Part shown: positions 1-8,312 of the stretch, piece by piece
Position numbering within the stretch: position 1 is the first letter of the stretch
Layout: every line of letters begins with the position of its first letter
DNA from: CAZAKO01 sp964546145
GTDB taxonomy: Bacteria; Fidelibacterota; UBA2242
Reading direction: 5' to 3'
DNA length: 17,275 bases
Assembly: GCA_964546145.1 (NCBI GenBank)
Contig: CAZJIU010000046.1
Span: 1 to 17,275 of the forward strand
Made by a program: the position numbers and the translations under genes
The notes under the pieces: generated by a model
Database searches by the model: none
Told to the model about the DNA's origin: nothing
Seen by the model: only the letters and a program-made list of their open reading frames with translations

Positions 1-10
1 ATTCATCCCG

Positions 11-31
11 AAAAATCGGGACTCATCCCGA
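11..31 (-). terminator. Possible intrinsic terminator downstream of tRNA-Arg
   Basis: On the minus strand the sequence reads TCGGGA-TGAG-TCCCGA followed by five T residues: a 6-bp stem, a 4-nt loop and a short U-tract. It lies about 105 nt downstream of the tRNA-Arg gene and could end its transcript. An overlapping alternative hairpin pairs positions 7-11 with 16-20. CATCCCGA occurs twice here (positions 4-11 and 24-31), so this could instead be the remnant of a dispersed repeat cut by the window edge. Confidence 0.4.
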
Positions 32-135
32 CTAAATTTGATCTACACAGTATATATTTATAAAGCTTCAATTATGACCAATATTACATTGGTTAGATGA
101 AGGATTTTAATAGATGATTTGTGGGAAAATATTTG

Positions 136-209
136 TACGCCCAGGAGGACTCGAACCCCCAACCTTCTGGTCCGTAGCCAGACGCTCTATCCAATTGGGC
201 TATGGGCGC
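136..209 (-). tRNA. trnR: tRNA-Arg (anticodon ACG)
   Basis: The minus strand folds into a full cloverleaf of 74 nt. The acceptor stem GCGCCCA pairs with TGGGCGT, with a G-U closing pair. The anticodon stem TCTGG/CCAGA encloses the loop CTACGGA, giving anticodon ACG (A34 is normally converted to inosine by TadA, reading CGU/CGC/CGA). The T-arm GGGGGTTCGAGTCCTCC is canonical. The discriminator base is A and the 3' CCA is not encoded (the following bases are CAA), so it must be added by CCA-adding enzyme. It is divergent from the neighbouring gene at 362. Confidence 0.96.
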
Positions 210-229
210 ACGATATAAAATAACGCTCA

Positions 230-258
230 AATTTACACTCATTTTCTTGTGATGACAA
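230..258 (-). promoter_or_regulatory. Probable sigma-70 promoter of tRNA-Arg
   Basis: The minus strand has TTGTCA (253-258, 5/6 match to -35), a 17-bp spacer and TAAATT (230-235, 4/6 match to -10). Transcription would start about a dozen bases before the tRNA 5' end at 209, a typical short tRNA leader. Found by eye only. Confidence 0.45.
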
Positions 259-361
259 TTAAAAAAACGTTCTCAATTTTCAAGAACTGAACAGAAGATT
301 TATTATTGCTCAGTATCAATTTGGATGTTATTTTTAAAATGATGGTTTTTGAAGGAAATCA

Positions 362-703
362 ATGATAATTAGTGAGTATAAATTTGGGAAAATGAAAATT
401 GGTGAGCAAAGCTTTAACCGAGATTTAATCATTCTTCCCGATAGAATTATTTCCAGTTGGTGGCGTAAGGAAGGACACCTTCTTCAATTAGAAGATTTAG
501 AAGGTTTTCTTGATCAGATGCCGGAGCTGATTATCATCGGTACAGGTAAATATGGAATGATGAAAATTGCCAGCGAATTGATTCAATGGCTGGAGACACG
601 CAAGGTCAAATCATTCATTGGAAAATCAGACCTTGCTATCCAAGAGTACAATAACCTTCCGGATAAATCCAAGACCATCGCTGCATTTCATTTAACCTGC
701 TAA
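362..703 (+). CDS. MTH938/NDUFAF3-like domain protein
   Basis: A 113-aa stand-alone protein of the MTH938/NDUFAF3 (AAMDC, formerly DUF498/DUF598) family. Visible signatures are the N-terminal YKFGKMKIGE block (residues 6-15), SSWWRKEGH (31-39), the glycine loop IIIGTGKYG (57-65), the YN pair (96-97) and the C-terminal AAFHLTC (107-113), which is the usual end of these proteins. Length is normal for the family. No enzymatic activity is established for bacterial members; the eukaryotic relative NDUFAF3 is a complex I assembly factor. The start is supported by GAAGGA about 6 nt upstream. No signal peptide or membrane segment is visible, so it is cytosolic. It stands alone, with the MBL-fold gene 279 bp downstream on the same strand. 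Confidence 0.88.
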   Translation: MIISEYKFGKMKIGEQSFNRDLIILPDRIISSWWRKEGHLLQLEDLEGFLDQMPELIIIGTGKYGMMKIASELIQWLETRKVKSFIGKSDLAIQEYNNLPDKSKTIAAFHLTC

Positions 704-982
704 GTCCGAAAATTTTCCTGAGTTTAAATATTCAGATTTTTCCTGAGAAAATGGTCATGAAAAGAATCCGTAAGGCGATAATAAGAATGGATTCAGAGAA
801 GCCAGAAAGTGATCGTAAGTATTTTATAAATTACTTGAAATCACATAAGGAGAATATTAAAATTTAGACCATGATAATAAGTGGCCTATTTTATAAATTA
901 CTTTAAGTGCGTAATGTGAGTATGCTTTGACTAATAGCAATTTTTTATTGGTTAGAATTTAAGAAAGGCAGGGAAAAAAATC
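704..982. other. AT-rich intergenic region with a 17-nt direct repeat
   Basis: This 279-bp spacer holds a perfect 17-nt direct repeat, TATTTTATAAATTACTT, at 820-836 and 887-903 (67 bp apart). A 38-codon ORF (751-867, plus strand) has only a weak ribosome-binding site and resembles nothing I recognise, so I do not call it a gene. A -35-like TTGACT (927-932) precedes a TAGAAT (953-958), but the 20-bp spacer makes it a poor promoter. A GGCAGGGA just before 983 serves as ribosome-binding site for the next gene. Confidence 0.5.
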
Positions 983-1741
983 ATGAAGCTCACAACTCTT
1001 GGATCTGGGTATTTTATACCGACAAAGACCAGGAATAATTCCGGGTATCTGCTTGAAATTGCGGATGAATTAATTCTGTTAGATTCAGGTTCGGGAGTTT
1101 TACGTCAGTATTTGAAGACAGATCATTCGCTTTGGGATATTTCAAAAATATTTTACAGTCATTTACATCTCGATCATATCGCTGATTTGTTACCAATACT
1201 TTTTACTCGAAAATATTCAGAGCCGGAAAATCGAAAAGATGCGGAGTTACTGATCTTTGCTCACAAAGACTTTTCGCCAATTATTGCAGGTTTTGAAAAT
1301 ATGTTTGGAAAGTGGATAATCAACGAAAAATTTCCATATTCCATTCGTACGATTGAACCTGGTAATTATTCATTTACAACATTTGAACTTAAAGTAATTC
1401 AAGGAAATCATTCTGCACAAAGTTTAATGTATTGCTTTAAGGATTCGACGGGGAAATTGCTATTATACGCTAGTGATACCGATCTTTCTGAAGAACTAAT
1501 TTTAGCCTCAAAGGGAGTTGATTTGCTGGTTATTGAGTGTTCGTGTACAGATACTGAACCGAAACCGGGGCATATGACTCCGGCAAAAATTGCGACGCTG
1601 ATTCAGGAAGCAAAACCAAAAATTACTCTGCTCACTCATCTCTCTCCTGAAAATGATACTGATAAGCTGCTCCATAAAATAAAGATACCTGCCGATTGTA
1701 TAGTGAGAATGGCGGAAGACTTCCTAATTATGGAAATCTAA
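983..1741 (+). CDS. MBL-fold metallo-hydrolase, ribonuclease Z-like
   Basis: A 252-aa metallo-beta-lactamase-fold hydrolase most like the RNase Z/ElaC branch. The N-terminal LTTLGSGYFIPT strand/loop and the LLDSGSG motif (33-38) are followed by the dinuclear zinc motif HLHLDH (H60, H62, D64, H65). Further ligands are H143 (GNHSAQS), D165 (YASDTD) and H219 (LTHLSP). H197 (GHMTP) matches the downstream histidine motif of RNase Z enzymes. RNase Z removes the tRNA 3' trailer, which would fit the CCA-less tRNA upstream. At 252 aa, however, it is shorter than classical RNase Z (about 300 aa), and I see no clear flexible arm for tRNA binding. It could therefore be an ElaC-like phosphodiesterase or other MBL hydrolase. 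No signal peptide is visible. It is convergent with the protease gene downstream. Confidence 0.85.
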   Translation: MKLTTLGSGYFIPTKTRNNSGYLLEIADELILLDSGSGVLRQYLKTDHSLWDISKIFYSHLHLDHIADLLPILFTRKYSEPENRKDAELLIFAHKDFSPIIAGFENMFGKWIINEKFPYSIRTIEPGNYSFTTFELKVIQGNHSAQSLMYCFKDSTGKLLLYASDTDLSEELILASKGVDLLVIECSCTDTEPKPGHMTPAKIATLIQEAKPKITLLTHLSPENDTDKLLHKIKIPADCIVRMAEDFLIMEI

Positions 1742-1764
1742 CTTCGACCTGATTTGGTCTAAGT
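1741..1764 (+). terminator. Weak stem-loop between convergent genes
   Basis: ACTTCGACC (1741-1749) pairs with GGTCTAAGT (1756-1764) across a 6-nt loop, with one mismatch in nine positions. It starts at the last base of the MBL stop codon, within the 82-bp convergent gap. No T-tract follows directly, so termination here is uncertain. Confidence 0.3.
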
Positions 1765-1823
1765 TAGTAACCATTCAAATTTTGGCTATAAATTTTTATT
1801 ATTAGAGAAAATTAGACTAGCTT

Positions 1824-4811
1824 TTAACGGCTTAATTTGATGACGGTATTAAAGAGTGCTTCATTAGCCTGGATCACCTCTTCGTTACCGTAGACGCAAT
1901 ATATATTTTGATTTAGAATGTCAGAAACCATCGGTTCCATTTCTCTGATTTCTTTTACCGTAGTTGAAAGTACCTCGTCTCGTTCTTTTTGGACATCTTT
2001 TTTACGAATATTCTCAAAGTAGTAACGGACTGCAACATTTCCCTGTTCAGAAGGTGTAAGGGGATTGTCAAGATTGGCAATTGTACCGATTATGTAATCA
2101 GTCATTTCGCGCTGATCTGCATCGAAATTGTGCAGATAATCAATTGTAGCCTTGTATATTTCTAATGTCTCTTTGAGATTTGGATCCCGGTAAGAGTTGA
2201 AGTCAACATTCCCCGATGTAGAAAAGTTACTCCAGGCACTATAGGCTCCACCGACAATCCGGATTTGATTATAGAGCCAATCACTTGATAAAATGTGATC
2301 TAAAACCCTCAACTTTCCATTCCATTGATAGCCTAATTTTTTAAAGTTGGAACCTAAAACTACATATTGAACTTTGGAGGCAGCCATCAATCCCTCTTTT
2401 TTATTTGTAGGAGTGAATTGCCAATTATTGAGTTTAACTTCGCTTGTCGGTTGTCTACTTAAGTAAGTTTTAGAATTATTAAGGATATTATTAATATCGG
2501 ATTTATCACAGGTAATCGTGATAATCAGGTTGTTCTTATTGAACAGGAGATTGGCAGTTCGTTGCAAATTACTGATAATCTCGTCGGCTTTTGTATCAAA
2601 ATTATCGAGCAGGTCAGTGACAAACCAGTAATACTCGATGCCGCTGGTTAATTCGGTGAAAAATCCCTGGTTGCTGTAATAGGATCGCAGACGACGCGAA
2701 GCGTAAGCATAGCCATTACTTTTTAGACTGGCTTCGAGTTGGGATTGATGACGGGTGAGCACATCATGAAGACGCTCTTTATCTTCGTATTTAGTATTTA
2801 GGATAATTTCATTAGATAACTCAAACAATTTATCAATTTTTGTATTCATAGCCTTGATTGCGACAATATATTTAGACTGAAGTTGATTATCATCTTGTTC
2901 TTTTAAATAACTACCCAAGGATGTGCTAAATCCTCCGGTATGCAAATTCAGCTCTTTCTCAAGTTCTCCGAAAGTGTAATGCTCTGTATTTAAACTTCCC
3001 ATAACTTGAGCCAGAAGGGAGATGTAAGGAATTAGACCTTGAGGAACTACTCGAGCATCATACAGGTAACGGACATAAACTACATCGTTGGTGAACGTAT
3101 CATAGTAAAGTACTGGCACTTTTTGAACCTGCTTTTTTTGAATCTTGTAATATTGAGTTTTGGGATTAATATCTTCGATACTTAAGGAAGGAATTGTTGC
3201 CAGAGCTTCCGGAGTATCTTCCTTTTGTTGATATGCAATTAATTCCTGGGTTTCGTTAATCAAATTCTCTAAATCCTGATCGGATAGAGTTGATTTATAC
3301 GCTGCTAATTCTTGGGTAGTTTGGGCATTGATTTCTTTTTCCATTCCTGGTTTTGGTTGGAGAGTCAGCAGCAAGGCGTGGGGATTATCCAAAAAGTATT
3401 GCTGAATAACCGATTCAAGATATTTTTCCTTAAGTCCTGCTTTTATTGCAGCAAGTGGCTTTTCCCATTCAAGATTTAAAAATGGATCATTGGCAAATAA
3501 CCAACCATTCAACTGGTTGAAGTGGTAGGTTAATCCTTTCTGGGCGTCATCGCTCTCACGTAAATTAAATTCCAGCCGATTCAAGGTTGCTTGAACGGTT
3601 TCTTCGTCTAATCCCTTATTGACAGTTTCTCCTAAAACCTTAAAGATGATTTCTTTAAAATTATCCTGGTCTTCCAAATTGGCATTCTGTACAGTGATAG
3701 TTACTACGTTTTGTTTTAGATCGTCGTAATAGGCAGATACGTCTCGACCTATATTTGCTTCCTGCAGTGCCAGTCTTATCGGAGCTGACTCCTGATTGAC
3801 CAAAACATCAGTCAGAACGTCGAGGGCGAATATTAACTTACGGTCAATTCCCAATCCTGCTACAAAACTTAGAGAGAGATAGGTTTGATTTTCCGGATTG
3901 CCTTCCTCTGGGAACGAATAGTAAGCCGTTACAGTTTTCATAGTATCGAATGGCTTCTGCAAGGAAATATTGACATTTGCCTCGAATTTTTGGTAGCCGG
4001 CTAGATATTCTTTATCAATGAAAGCAAGTTCCTGATTAAGATCACCATTGCCATAGAGATAAATGTAACTGTTGGATGGATGATAGTACTTGCGGTGATA
4101 ATTCAGGTACATTTCATAGGTTAAAGTCGGGATTGCGCTGGGATAACCACCGGCTGAATAATGATAACAATTATCGTGGAATAGATTTTTATTAATTTGA
4201 TAATACAGTTCTCGACTGGGATTAGAAAAGGCTCCTTTCATTTCATTATAGACGATACCACGATATTCAATTAGACTATCTTTATCCAGGAGTTCGTAAT
4301 GCCAGCCTTCCTGTTTGAGAATCCGGGGATCGGTGTAGATCAGAGGATTAAAAACAGCGTCCAGATAGACGTGCATGAGATTGAAATAATCTTTTTCATT
4401 CATACTGGCGATTGGGTAAACAGTAATGTTACTACCGGTGAATGCGTTTAGGAAGGTTTTGAGTGAGCCCTTGGACAAGATATCAAAAGGACTCTTCACC
4501 GGGAAATTCTTCGAACCGTTTAGTACCCCATGTTCCGTAACATGAGGAGCACCATTGTCCGATTCCGGAACGGTCTTGAAAGCAATACTAAAAGTTTTAT
4601 TTGGATCATCGGCCATAATTTTAAATAATCGTGCACCACTCTGAGTATGTTCGAAATTGAGGCATTCGGCGTTGACTTCCTTAACAAATCGTTTTTCCAG
4701 TAGTTTGAATCCGGAATAACTTTTCCCGACTTCAAAGTCGGCTGAGAATAATGTTGACCAAAGAATTATGGTCAGGATTAAAATTGCACCTGCAGCTCGT
4801 TTAATCTTCAT
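1824..4811 (-). CDS. Exported M16C metallopeptidase, presequence protease (PreP)-like
   Basis: A 995-aa zinc peptidase of the M16C/PreP family. The N-terminus has a Sec signal peptide: basic MKIKR, a hydrophobic core at about residues 6-20, and a likely cleavage after LFSA (24/25). The inverted zinc motif HVTEH supplies ligands H90 and H94 and catalytic base E93. E190 in YNEMKG is the third ligand, 96 residues after H94, which is the spacing I know for plant PreP. The order is N-terminal M16 domain, M16C-associated linker in the middle, and C-terminal M16 half with IRIVGGAYSAW near residue 850, the substrate-contacting R/Y motif of the family. Full length implies the two-halved clamshell chamber that degrades unfolded peptides. 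The signal peptide places it in the periplasm or outside, unlike the organellar enzymes. GGAGGA (4818-4823) lies 6 nt before the start. It is monocistronic. Confidence 0.93.
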   Translation of the reverse strand: MKIKRAAGAILILTIILWSTLFSADFEVGKSYSGFKLLEKRFVKEVNAECLNFEHTQSGARLFKIMADDPNKTFSIAFKTVPESDNGAPHVTEHGVLNGSKNFPVKSPFDILSKGSLKTFLNAFTGSNITVYPIASMNEKDYFNLMHVYLDAVFNPLIYTDPRILKQEGWHYELLDKDSLIEYRGIVYNEMKGAFSNPSRELYYQINKNLFHDNCYHYSAGGYPSAIPTLTYEMYLNYHRKYYHPSNSYIYLYGNGDLNQELAFIDKEYLAGYQKFEANVNISLQKPFDTMKTVTAYYSFPEEGNPENQTYLSLSFVAGLGIDRKLIFALDVLTDVLVNQESAPIRLALQEANIGRDVSAYYDDLKQNVVTITVQNANLEDQDNFKEIIFKVLGETVNKGLDEETVQATLNRLEFNLRESDDAQKGLTYHFNQLNGWLFANDPFLNLEWEKPLAAIKAGLKEKYLESVIQQYFLDNPHALLLTLQPKPGMEKEINAQTTQELAAYKSTLSDQDLENLINETQELIAYQQKEDTPEALATIPSLSIEDINPKTQYYKIQKKQVQKVPVLYYDTFTNDVVYVRYLYDARVVPQGLIPYISLLAQVMGSLNTEHYTFGELEKELNLHTGGFSTSLGSYLKEQDDNQLQSKYIVAIKAMNTKIDKLFELSNEIILNTKYEDKERLHDVLTRHQSQLEASLKSNGYAYASRRLRSYYSNQGFFTELTSGIEYYWFVTDLLDNFDTKADEIISNLQRTANLLFNKNNLIITITCDKSDINNILNNSKTYLSRQPTSEVKLNNWQFTPTNKKEGLMAASKVQYVVLGSNFKKLGYQWNGKLRVLDHILSSDWLYNQIRIVGGAYSAWSNFSTSGNVDFNSYRDPNLKETLEIYKATIDYLHNFDADQREMTDYIIGTIANLDNPLTPSEQGNVAVRYYFENIRKKDVQKERDEVLSTTVKEIREMEPMVSDILNQNIYCVYGNEEVIQANEALFNTVIKLSR

Positions 4812-5036
4812 CTAAATTCCTCCATTAGAATAATTATAAACTTCTATTTAATGTTTTATCGCATCATTTTATGAATAATTCTGCGACTTGGGTAATTACC
4901 CTTTAGTTGTCAAAAAATCCAATCCTAAAAAATTGTAAGTATTGATAAAATTTTTCACAAAACGAAGGATCATTTTTTCAAAATATCATTACTAAAAGGA
5001 AAACTATTGGGTGGGGAGGGAACCCAATATTGATAT
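4812..5036. other. Intergenic region upstream of the M16C protease gene
   Basis: This 225-bp spacer holds the terminator of the SIS gene (5006-5028) and the protease leader. GGGTAATTACCC (4890-4901) is a perfect 12-bp palindrome about 80 bp upstream of the protease start, just downstream (minus strand) of a TTGACA-like hexamer. No acceptable -10 sits 16-19 bp from that hexamer. A TATAAT (minus strand, 4833-4838) lies very near the ribosome-binding site with only a weak -35. The palindrome could be an operator, but nothing proves it. Confidence 0.3.
5006..5028 (-). terminator. Intrinsic terminator of the DUF4954-SIS operon
   Basis: On the minus strand, directly after the SIS stop codon, ATTGGGT pairs with ACCCAAT (7 bp) across a 9-nt pyrimidine-rich loop. 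It is followed by AGTTTTCCTTTT, an interrupted U-tract. Position and orientation suit termination of the two-gene operon. The stem is moderately AT-rich, so efficiency is uncertain. Confidence 0.55.
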
Positions 5037-6053
5037 TTACCCAATAAACTCATTACCCACTTTGCGGGCACGCTCCGGTTTATCAAGGTTAATTCCCAAT
5101 GTTAAGCCAATTTCAATTAGTAAATTCCAGCCTGCGCATAAAAAAACATAAGGATTCATCTCGTTAGCATCAGGTGTACGAATGTTGATAAAAGGTGTCT
5201 CATTGGGGCTAATGGCTACTACTTTAAGTCCAACTCCCTTGGCTAATACCTCTTGAAATTTTTCTATTTCCTCGGCAATTGGATCAACAATAAAAATGAT
5301 ATCATTCGGATCCATCACTTCTTCAATCCCGTGGACTGCATATGTTCCCTCTAAATAATCAGACTTTTTACGGGTAATTTCGTTTGTTTTCAGGGTCAAC
5401 TCTTCGGCTACGCCATCATTGTATCCGGCAAAATAAATCGTCGGTGCCTTAGCCGCGGCTTCAATAATCTGGGGATCTATTGGCATTGTCAAGGCTTGTT
5501 CGATTTTTTGATGTAGTTTCTCTCTCTCGATCAAATTGCTTTTTGAATCCATATTCCAGAGTAGGGATTCATAAAATAGCGCCTGTTCGATAACACTTTT
5601 TGTGGCGGCAACTGCCTGCTCCCAGCCACAGGTCAAGACGAATGTTTCGCTACAGGCTTCTTCCAAAAGAGTACCTTCATTTGCCGTCAATGCAAACCGG
5701 TTATTCTTATTCATCTCAGCTAGTTTTTGAGCGAGTAAAACTACCTCTTTGGTGCGTCCTGAATTGGAAGCACAGAATACTGCAAATTTCGCTAAATCAT
5801 AGTCGGCTGCTTGGCGGGATCCCTCAGTAATTATCTGCAGGTCTAATCCCCAGGAAAGTGCTTTGCGAATCGCGTTCTTTGCCGGGAAGATCCGGCTGGA
5901 GCCTTCGCCTGTGAGTAATAATCGGCCGACCGATTTTATCTTCTGAGCCACCTCCTTCGTCTGATCGGGATTGAACCTTTTGACAATTTCAACTGTGTCC
6001 ATCATTTCCTGAATAAGCGCATACTTAGCGCACTTCTCTTCATTGAGATTCAT
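5037..6053 (-). CDS. Double-SIS sugar-phosphate isomerase/deaminase-like protein
   Basis: A 338-aa protein with two tandem SIS domains (about 36-165 and 197-330), arranged like the isomerase half of GlmS but without the N-terminal glutaminase. Sugar-phosphate loops are GEGSSR (49-54), SNSGRTKE (96-103) and AATKS (149-153). By alignment to the GlmS motifs KLKE, LKHG and DKPRNLAKS, it appears to keep the isomerase residues: E226 (LKTNEI), H241 (AVHGIEE) and K331 (DKPERARK). It therefore probably isomerises or deaminates a ketose/aldose phosphate or amino-sugar phosphate, like AgaS, FrlB or NagB-II, but the substrate cannot be read. It is cytosolic. AGGAAAGGA (6061-6069) lies 7 nt upstream of the start. 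It sits 25 bp downstream of the DUF4954 gene, so the two are almost certainly co-transcribed. Confidence 0.88.
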   Translation of the reverse strand: MNLNEEKCAKYALIQEMMDTVEIVKRFNPDQTKEVAQKIKSVGRLLLTGEGSSRIFPAKNAIRKALSWGLDLQIITEGSRQAADYDLAKFAVFCASNSGRTKEVVLLAQKLAEMNKNNRFALTANEGTLLEEACSETFVLTCGWEQAVAATKSVIEQALFYESLLWNMDSKSNLIEREKLHQKIEQALTMPIDPQIIEAAAKAPTIYFAGYNDGVAEELTLKTNEITRKKSDYLEGTYAVHGIEEVMDPNDIIFIVDPIAEEIEKFQEVLAKGVGLKVVAISPNETPFINIRTPDANEMNPYVFLCAGWNLLIEIGLTLGINLDKPERARKVGNEFIG

Positions 6054-6078
6054 AATTAAATCCTTTCCTAAATTGTCC

Positions 6079-8283
6079 TTAACTCCTTTTTTTAATTTCT
6101 GCTACAAGTTTTTTAAAATTTTCAGTTTCGCTTCTTACCTGTTGCACAAAGCTATTGTCCTCAATTGTTCCGATTGAAGCTTGCATCTCGGCGGCGTTTC
6201 TAAATGTCGCCTGTCGGAAAGGATTTTCGAAATCTTTCTTCCTGGACAGGTAAACTTGATCGCTAATAAATTCTTGAATTTTTATCCCTTTGTCCAGGGC
6301 AGCAAGCCAATCTGCTTTGGCCAATTGTTCTTTTCCGAGGATCTCAAGCAGGGTAGCATAGGCGTGTTTCTGTTTGTCTAATTGATATTTTTTCCAAAGT
6401 TGATTGTAGCTGTTGTGAATTTTTTCCCAACTGTTGAGTTTACCAGAACCAATGTCGGCTCGTAGTTGATCGGCATCTTTTTCGGGAATCAATTGCCCAC
6501 CAAAATTTACCCAATTAGTTACACGTTGACCTTGCAAAGCATCGGTCATTGAAGCAAAGTTGGCATTTTTATTTTGATGCAAATATTCAATCAGGTTTTT
6601 GACGGCATAATATTCCAGCATATCGTGATAGGCATGATAAGCTTTGAATACTTTTATAATCGCAATCTTGCGATTTGATTTCTCCATATTTTGTCCTAGC
6701 ACTTCCAGAGTATTTATATCTGCTTCTTTTCCCGATAAAACTTTCCGTCCAAGTTCAGCAAGTTTATTTTCATCCTCAATTTTTGCTATTTTATTTTCAC
6801 TTTTCAAACTTGCCTGAGCCGTCCAGATTTCCAATAAGCGGCGAGTTTTAAATATTTCTTCGACTGTATCAGGAGCCAGATAGTCAAATTCAATATTCTG
6901 GATTTTATTGATTCGTTTGTCACGATTGACAAACTTCCACGAATTCCTCACTAAGGCATACATATTGTAAAGCCACCAAAATGCCGGTAATACCTCTAAT
7001 TGGTCTTTTGTCGGATTGTTGTTTAATAACGAGAAGGGTAGTGGGATATCAAGTTCAGCGGGATAATCTGCCTTGGACAACAGGATAAAAGAAGCAAACC
7101 GACAGGAATGTTTGAGACTGGTACATAAACCGGGCCAGAATCCGCGACCGGCTTGAATCTCGTTATCATTAGCCCGACTATTATGATTGGATCCAATTGT
7201 TGCACCGGCAGCAATATTACTTTGTCCCAAAACGACTGAGGCAATCAGAAACGAATTGTTATGATGCTGTTCATGGGCGGGAAATATCAGGTTATTCAGG
7301 ACCTCGCAGCAGGATATTGTCGAATTATCTCCCAGGAATGAATTAATCAGCCGGGCACCATATTTCAAATTGGAATTATTGCCTAAAATAAACCGGACGG
7401 CTTTACAGCCGTAGAAAATATGACAGCCGAAACCGATAATGCCATTTACCAATTCAACACCTTCACCGATCTGGGTTGATTCCAACTCAGCTGAATTGAT
7501 AGTCAGATTTTTCAGTTTATTAGCGCCCTTAATATAACAGTGAGATCCAATTTTGACATCTTTTAAAATACGTGAGTTTTTGATGACGCTCTGATCGCCT
7601 ACCATTCCATAGAATCCCCGTCGGGAATCAAAACTGGTTTGGGTGATTTCTTTTAGTCTTGTTTGAAGTGCGGTATCATCTCGGTATTTTGCCCAAAGAT
7701 AGGCATCCGCGGGTATCATTCCATCGAAAGGCATCACCTTGCGACAACCAGTTTCGTTTATCAAATGCAGCCAGATCCGGACCGATTCTGGTTCACCATC
7801 TTTGATAATTCCGTTCCCGAACTTGGCATGATTAGATGTATGCATTTCGTCAATATTAATTAAAATACAACGATTAGCGATGATGAAATGGGCTAAATAG
7901 CGGACATTATGAAGGGCAACATCATCGCCGATATCACAGGAAATAATTCTGCTGTTGGAAATACCAACCGGTAACTTTAAATCGTGATGTTCGAGGATAA
8001 CATTGCGGACATTGCCGATTCGCACCAGTCCAAAGAATTGGTTATTTTTTAACTGCATCGGATTGAACTGATCGGTGGCATAGATATCATTCCAATTGTC
8101 GGAGGTGTTATCATTCTTTAAGAGCTGTTCGATCTCATCCGACTGTAGATGCCGCCAATGATCCTTGGGCCACAAGGTTTGTTGATTACGTTGGTAATAT
8201 TCATCTTTGCCTTTGGGTAGGAATTCCTTGGGAGTGAAATTTTTACCAATTGCACGTGCTGATAAGATTGAGACTGTATCCAT
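6079..8283 (-). CDS. DUF4954 family protein with left-handed beta-helix domain
   Basis: A 734-aa protein of the DUF4954 family, function unknown. After an N-terminal segment (1-80), residues about 85-380 carry irregular hexapeptide-like repeats of a left-handed beta helix, such as SRIISCDIGDDVALHN (111-126), SRILKDVKIGSHCYIKG (237-253) and STQIGEGVELVNG (269-281). This helix is typical of acyl- and nucleotidyltransferase domains. The most conserved block, EQHHNNSFLIASVVLGQSN (338-356), NHNSRANDNE (366-375) and GFWPGLCTSLKHSCRFASF (381-399), is rich in His and Asn and is the likely active surface. The C-terminal third (about 460-734) is helical and charged. No Rossmann nucleotidyltransferase domain is visible, so it is not a GlmU. 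AGGAGT (8288-8293) lies 4 nt before the start. It is the first gene of an operon with the SIS isomerase, which suggests a sugar-phosphate or nucleotide-sugar role (inference). Confidence 0.88.
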   Translation of the reverse strand: MDTVSILSARAIGKNFTPKEFLPKGKDEYYQRNQQTLWPKDHWRHLQSDEIEQLLKNDNTSDNWNDIYATDQFNPMQLKNNQFFGLVRIGNVRNVILEHHDLKLPVGISNSRIISCDIGDDVALHNVRYLAHFIIANRCILINIDEMHTSNHAKFGNGIIKDGEPESVRIWLHLINETGCRKVMPFDGMIPADAYLWAKYRDDTALQTRLKEITQTSFDSRRGFYGMVGDQSVIKNSRILKDVKIGSHCYIKGANKLKNLTINSAELESTQIGEGVELVNGIIGFGCHIFYGCKAVRFILGNNSNLKYGARLINSFLGDNSTISCCEVLNNLIFPAHEQHHNNSFLIASVVLGQSNIAAGATIGSNHNSRANDNEIQAGRGFWPGLCTSLKHSCRFASFILLSKADYPAELDIPLPFSLLNNNPTKDQLEVLPAFWWLYNMYALVRNSWKFVNRDKRINKIQNIEFDYLAPDTVEEIFKTRRLLEIWTAQASLKSENKIAKIEDENKLAELGRKVLSGKEADINTLEVLGQNMEKSNRKIAIIKVFKAYHAYHDMLEYYAVKNLIEYLHQNKNANFASMTDALQGQRVTNWVNFGGQLIPEKDADQLRADIGSGKLNSWEKIHNSYNQLWKKYQLDKQKHAYATLLEILGKEQLAKADWLAALDKGIKIQEFISDQVYLSRKKDFENPFRQATFRNAAEMQASIGTIEDNSFVQQVRSETENFKKLVAEIKKRS

Positions 8284-8312
8284 ATTAACTCCTATTAATT
8301 GATTCAGTTACC

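Noticed and set aside
751..867. 38-codon ORF after the MTH938-like gene
   Set aside because: Weak ribosome-binding site, no recognisable domain, and it overlaps the 17-nt repeat; probably chance.
6079..8283. DUF4954 protein as a GlmU-like bifunctional uridylyltransferase
   Set aside because: No N-terminal Rossmann nucleotidyltransferase motif is visible; only the beta-helix part resembles that family.
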